The position numbers were made by a program, and so were the translations under genes. A stretch of 8,228 nucleotides of DNA, taken from the NCBI GenBank assembly GCA_910585265.1, contig CAJUCA010000085.1, positions 1 to 8,228 of the forward strand, read 5' to 3'. The notes beneath the pieces are model-generated. The model was not told the origin of the DNA. It did no database searches and was given only the letters and a program-made list of their open reading frames with translations. Below, piece after piece: positions 5,477 to 8,228 of the stretch; position 1 is the stretch's first letter, and each line of letters opens with the position of its first letter. The stretch is from an uncultured Oscillospiraceae bacterium (GTDB lineage: Bacteria; Bacillota; Clostridia; Oscillospirales; Oscillospiraceae).

Positions 5477-5805
5477 AGTACCAAGTCCACATCACACAAA
5501 GAGCAGAGAGGGATTTAGACCAAGCGTTGGACTATATTGAGTTCTCCCTCAAAAATCCCCGGGCAGCGGACAGCCTGCTGGACGAGGCAGAGACCGTTTT
5601 AGCCGGCTTGGATCAGATGCCGGCGCGGTATGCTGTAGTAGATGACAGGCTCCTGTCCGCATGGGGGATACGATTTGTCCAGATCAAAAAATATCTGGCG
5701 TTTTATGTCATCGCCGAGGAAACGCGGACTGTCCACATCATTCGTTTTCTTTACGGAAAAAGCGACTGGCGTTCCATTCTGCGTTATGGATTTACAACCG
5801 AATAG
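5473..5805 (+). CDS. RelE/ParE-superfamily toxin
   Basis: A 110-residue toxin, the usual length for the family. Seen: the N-terminal strand YQVHITQRAERDLDQALDYIE, the helix with LKNPRAADSLLDEAETVL, and the C-terminal strands LAFYVIAEETRTVHIIRFLYGKSDWRSIL, which match the conserved V-x-R-x-x-x-G-x-x-D pattern near the end. Family members either cleave mRNA at the ribosome (RelE-like) or poison DNA gyrase (ParE-like). The LKNPxAAxxLL helix and the R-x-x-Y-G-x-x-D-W ending fit many chromosomal or element-borne ParE/RelE toxins, and the sequence alone does not decide the target. It is translationally coupled to the antitoxin by a 4-nt overlap. The gene ends 9 nt before a hairpin shared with the converging virD4 gene. 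Confidence 0.9.
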   Translation: MKYQVHITQRAERDLDQALDYIEFSLKNPRAADSLLDEAETVLAGLDQMPARYAVVDDRLLSAWGIRFVQIKKYLAFYVIAEETRTVHIIRFLYGKSDWRSILRYGFTTE

Positions 5806-5814
5806 CATAAAGCC

Positions 5815-5848
5815 AACTCCCGCCGGGATCACCTCCCCGGCGGGAGTT
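5815..5848. terminator. Bidirectional terminator between toxin and virD4, spanning the virD4 stop codon
   Basis: AACTCCCGCCGGG (5815-5827) pairs perfectly with CCCGGCGGGAGTT (5836-5848) around an 8-nt loop. For the plus-strand toxin gene it follows the stop by 9 nt and runs into CTTCATCCTCAT. For virD4 the left part of the hairpin encodes the last residues (ELPPG) and the loop holds the TGA. T-runs are weak on both sides, so efficiency is uncertain. Confidence 0.75.
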
Positions 5849-7910
5849 CTTCATCCTCATCATTGCCGCCCACCACGCCGTCAGCACCCAATTCCACCAT
5901 GCCCAGGCCCTGGCCCTGGTCGGCAAGCTGATACTCCACCTCCTGCGCCGGGTTGGGTTCATCCTCCGGGTCAGGCTGCTTCTGCGTGTCAGGCAGTTCC
6001 TGCCCGGACACAGGCGGCGGGGCTTCCTTTTTCGCCGACTGCGCCTTTTTCTGCTCCTCCTTCGCTCTCCACTCCGGCGTGTAGTCCGCCACCCGGCAGG
6101 ACTTGAGTTCTCCGTACCCCGGCAGCTCCTCCGGCGTCAGCTTGTAGAGCAGCGCGGGCTTCCTGCCCTGGAACAGGGCGATGCACTGGCGGCGGTCCAG
6201 GCGCAGGATCTCATCCGGCTGCATCAGCTCCCGCTGGGTGCTGCTCCTGGTCTGGGAGTAGGGCCGGGTGTTGCCGTAGACGAAGCCGTACAGCGGCGGC
6301 TGGGGCTTGGACTGGCTGGTGAGGGCAATGGTCACCTTGCCGCACTTCTTGGAGATGTAGTCCGCCGAGGTCCAGTCGTTGCAGCCCATGTAGAGGGTTT
6401 GGTCAAAGGTGGCCAGCTGGTTCTCCCATTCCTTGCCCGGATACTTTTCCTGCCACTGGGACAGGCTCTGCACCACCACCTGGCAGCTCATGTTGAATCC
6501 CCGGATGCTGTTCAGCGCGTCGGCAATGCCGTCCATGTACCCGATGTTGCAGTATTCGTCCAGGCAGAAGTTCACCAGCACCGGCAGACGGCCGCCCTCG
6601 CCCTTCAGCCGGGCGTAGTCGGACAGCCGGGGCAGGGCCAGGGAGAAGAACAGGGAGCTGAGGAAGCGGTACGCGCTGTCCTGGGCGGAGATGATGACGA
6701 AGTAGGCGCAGGGCTTCTGCCCCGGCAGCAGCAGGTCCACATCGTGGTTCCGGGTGATGGCGTCCACCAGCTTGTTCTGGAAGATGGCGAGGCGGTTGCC
6801 CAGGCCGATGGCGATGCTGCCCCACAGGTTCTCCTTGGCCTTGAGGAACAGGCCATGATGGCCCTTGGCCGGGTGATCCGGCGGGAGCTGGGCCAGGGTG
6901 CGGTTGATGTCCTGGATGCTCTGGTGGGCCAGAAGCTGGTACACGTCCCCCAGTCCCCGCTTTTCGATGGGCAGCAGATTGCCCTTGGCGTCCTTCAAGT
7001 TCACCACGTAGTGGATCAGCGCCATGAGCAGGTTCAGCTCCGCGCGGCTCCAGAAGTCGTCTGCCTCCCGGGGCCCCGAGGTGTTCTGGATGATGGTGTT
7101 GGCCACGGTCTGGGCCAGCTGGGGCTCCTTGTCCAGCCCATACAGGCAGTTCCAGCCGTTCGAGTGGGCCATGTCCAGGAAGTTCACCGCCTTGACATAG
7201 TGGCCATGCTCTTTGAAATAGGGAGACAGCTTTTCAAAAAGCTCTCCCTTCGGATCTGTCACAAAAACGGACTCCCCGCGCTGGGCACATCCCATCAAAA
7301 ACGGGATGATGAAGCCCCGGGACTTGCCACTGCCGGGAGCACCGATGCACAGTAGATTGTTGTTGTCCCCGGGCACCATGCGGTGGGCGGCGTAGAGGGC
7401 GTACTTGTCCGGGTCCTCCGGACGCTTTTTGTATTTGCCCAACATCATGCCCTTCACTTCGGACACGCTGCCCACCTCCAGGAAATCAGACATCTCCTTT
7501 TTCGTGAGGAAGCCGGAGGAGCCGTGGGTGCCGTCGGGCAGGATATCGAAGCCCCGGCTGTCCCGGGTGGCCTTGTACCCGGAAAACCACTTGTACCCCG
7601 TGCCGGTGAACAGGCACACCAGCAGGGCAGTGACGGCGGTGGCTCCCAGGCCGAAGGGGGTGAACAGTACGAACCAGTTGCGGAAGGGGTTGAGCACCCA
7701 GATGCTCTCCACCGCTGCCTCCCCCGCCTTGTGGAAGGTGGCGGCAGTACCCAGCCGGATGGAGTTCAGCACCATGCCGTAGAAATACCAGGCTATCAGC
7801 CCCACAGCGGCATAGAGGGGCAGCTTCTTTTTGTTGCGCTCATACCAGGGCCCGATTTTTGGCTCCAGGTAATCTTCAGCTTTTTCTATTAGTTTGGATA
7901 AGCGGGGCAT
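5829..7910 (-). CDS. virD4: VirD4/TraG-type conjugative coupling ATPase
   Basis: A 693-residue type IV coupling protein that would link the relaxase-DNA complex to the mating channel at the inner membrane. Two N-terminal membrane segments are visible at about 30-48 (LPLYAAVGLIAWYFYGMVL) and 80-103 (FVLFTPFGLGATAVTALLV). The ATPase domain follows: Walker A GAPGSGKS (190-197), VTDPKGEL (217-224), a helical all-alpha-like insert, and Walker B LVNFCLDE (445-452). Further T4CP-like motifs include QSLSQWQEKYPG near 481-492. Residues after about 610 form a Lys/Glu/Pro/Gln-rich, acidic tail, possibly a partner-binding region. The start was set at MPRLSKLIEK (7910) because AAAGGAGAGG (7926-7917) lies just upstream; a 34-residue longer frame is open but lacks this. 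It overlaps the preceding ORF by 35 bp, indicating an operon. Length is normal and key motifs are intact, so the gene is likely functional. Confidence 0.93.
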   Translation of the reverse strand: MPRLSKLIEKAEDYLEPKIGPWYERNKKKLPLYAAVGLIAWYFYGMVLNSIRLGTAATFHKAGEAAVESIWVLNPFRNWFVLFTPFGLGATAVTALLVCLFTGTGYKWFSGYKATRDSRGFDILPDGTHGSSGFLTKKEMSDFLEVGSVSEVKGMMLGKYKKRPEDPDKYALYAAHRMVPGDNNNLLCIGAPGSGKSRGFIIPFLMGCAQRGESVFVTDPKGELFEKLSPYFKEHGHYVKAVNFLDMAHSNGWNCLYGLDKEPQLAQTVANTIIQNTSGPREADDFWSRAELNLLMALIHYVVNLKDAKGNLLPIEKRGLGDVYQLLAHQSIQDINRTLAQLPPDHPAKGHHGLFLKAKENLWGSIAIGLGNRLAIFQNKLVDAITRNHDVDLLLPGQKPCAYFVIISAQDSAYRFLSSLFFSLALPRLSDYARLKGEGGRLPVLVNFCLDEYCNIGYMDGIADALNSIRGFNMSCQVVVQSLSQWQEKYPGKEWENQLATFDQTLYMGCNDWTSADYISKKCGKVTIALTSQSKPQPPLYGFVYGNTRPYSQTRSSTQRELMQPDEILRLDRRQCIALFQGRKPALLYKLTPEELPGYGELKSCRVADYTPEWRAKEEQKKAQSAKKEAPPPVSGQELPDTQKQPDPEDEPNPAQEVEYQLADQGQGLGMVELGADGVVGGNDEDEELPPGR

Positions 7911-8228
7911 CCGCCACCTCTCCTTTCGCGGTTGTGAATTGGGTGCGCGGGGGCACATAGGGCACGGGCTTCCTGCCGGTGACGGCGGAGATCGCCTCGG
8001 CGGTGAGCACAAACACCCGCGCCAGGTTTTTGTCCCGGCAGCGGGGGAACAGCACCTGCTCCGCCTGCCCCTCCAGGGCGGCCATGGCCACCTGGGGGAA
8101 GCCCCGGTTCTTAGCCGTCCGGATGGCGGCGTTGATCCGGCGCAGGTCCATATCCGCCGCCATGAGGAAGGGGACGCCCTGGAACATGGCGTCCCACTCG
8201 GGCACGTCGTCCGGGGGCGGGCGGTACT
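7876..8228 (-). CDS. Unrecognised protein encoded upstream of virD4, C-terminal part
   Basis: The reading frame is open from the right edge to TGA at 7878-7876, showing the last 116 residues; the true start lies outside. I do not recognise the family. Visible features are a helical stretch ADMDLRRINAAIRTAKNRG, then VAMAALEGQAEQVLF, RVFVLTAEAISAVTG, and a Pro/Thr-rich tail VPYVPPRTQF. There is no membrane segment. A GTG at 8205 and an ATG at 8187 exist but have no good Shine-Dalgarno, so the gene most likely starts upstream. It overlaps the virD4 start by 35 bp, which implies co-transcription and a link to DNA transfer. The gene before virD4 in related elements is often pcfB, but I cannot match this sequence to that family. 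Confidence 0.6.
   Translation of the reverse strand, partial: YRPPPDDVPEWDAMFQGVPFLMAADMDLRRINAAIRTAKNRGFPQVAMAALEGQAEQVLFPRCRDKNLARVFVLTAEAISAVTGRKPVPYVPPRTQFTTAKGEVADAPLIQTNRKS

Noticed and set aside
6399..7355. Long plus-strand open frame of 318 codons
   Set aside because: It is fully antisense to the conserved ATPase domain of virD4, and its composition is typical of a shadow frame.
7876..8228. Calling the partial ORF PcfB
   Set aside because: Position alone suggests it; the visible residues do not resemble the PcfB C-terminus as I know it.

Overview
The window looks like part of an integrative and conjugative element (Tn1549/CTn-like) from a high-GC gut Firmicute, probably Clostridia/Oscillospiraceae. 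The basis is family resemblance (VirD4/TraG-type coupling protein, RepA_N-type initiator, S1-like accessory protein, Phd/ParE-type toxin-antitoxin pair), GC-rich codon use and strong AGGAGG-type ribosome binding sites. Almost every gene is on the minus strand; only the toxin-antitoxin pair is on plus. No taxonomic marker gene is present, so the assignment is an inference.

Layout in the direction of minus-strand transcription (high to low coordinates). First comes the tail of an unrecognised ORF cut by the window edge (7876-8228), overlapping by 35 bp the start of a complete VirD4-like coupling ATPase (5829-7910). A perfect 13-bp-stem hairpin (5815-5848) spans the virD4 stop codon and also lies just after the converging toxin gene, so it can terminate both. 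The plus-strand Phd/YefM antitoxin and RelE/ParE toxin (5213-5805) have a consensus sigma-A promoter with an inverted repeat over the -10 box. Diverging from them is a three-gene operon: RepA_N-type initiator (4079-5080), a small winged-helix-like protein of the DUF5697 type (3546-4073) and an S1/OB-fold repeat protein (2168-3514), closed by a strong terminator (2126-2165). Inside repA, in the linker between its two conserved parts, are four direct repeats at an exact 23-bp spacing, next to three repeats at 15-bp spacing. This is a good candidate for an origin carried within the rep gene.

The left quarter (1-2125) is insertion-sequence debris. An IS1182-like transposase (805-2094) has lost its N-terminal third, including the first catalytic Asp, and is fused to unrelated sequence; its C-terminus may also be frameshifted. 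Beyond it lie a perfect 26-bp palindrome, a second 17-bp copy of part of that palindrome, and the N-terminal 239 codons of a TnpB-family protein running off the left edge. The RuvC-I position that should be the catalytic Asp (GLDYS-type motif) is Lys here (GLKYS). The TnpB may therefore be nuclease-dead or use a rearranged active site.

The virD4 gene serves DNA transfer, the repA operon maintains or replicates the excised element, and the toxin-antitoxin pair stabilises it. The most unusual signals are the Lys-for-Asp TnpB, the 23-bp repeat array inside repA, and the palindrome with its extra half copy between the two transposon remnants.
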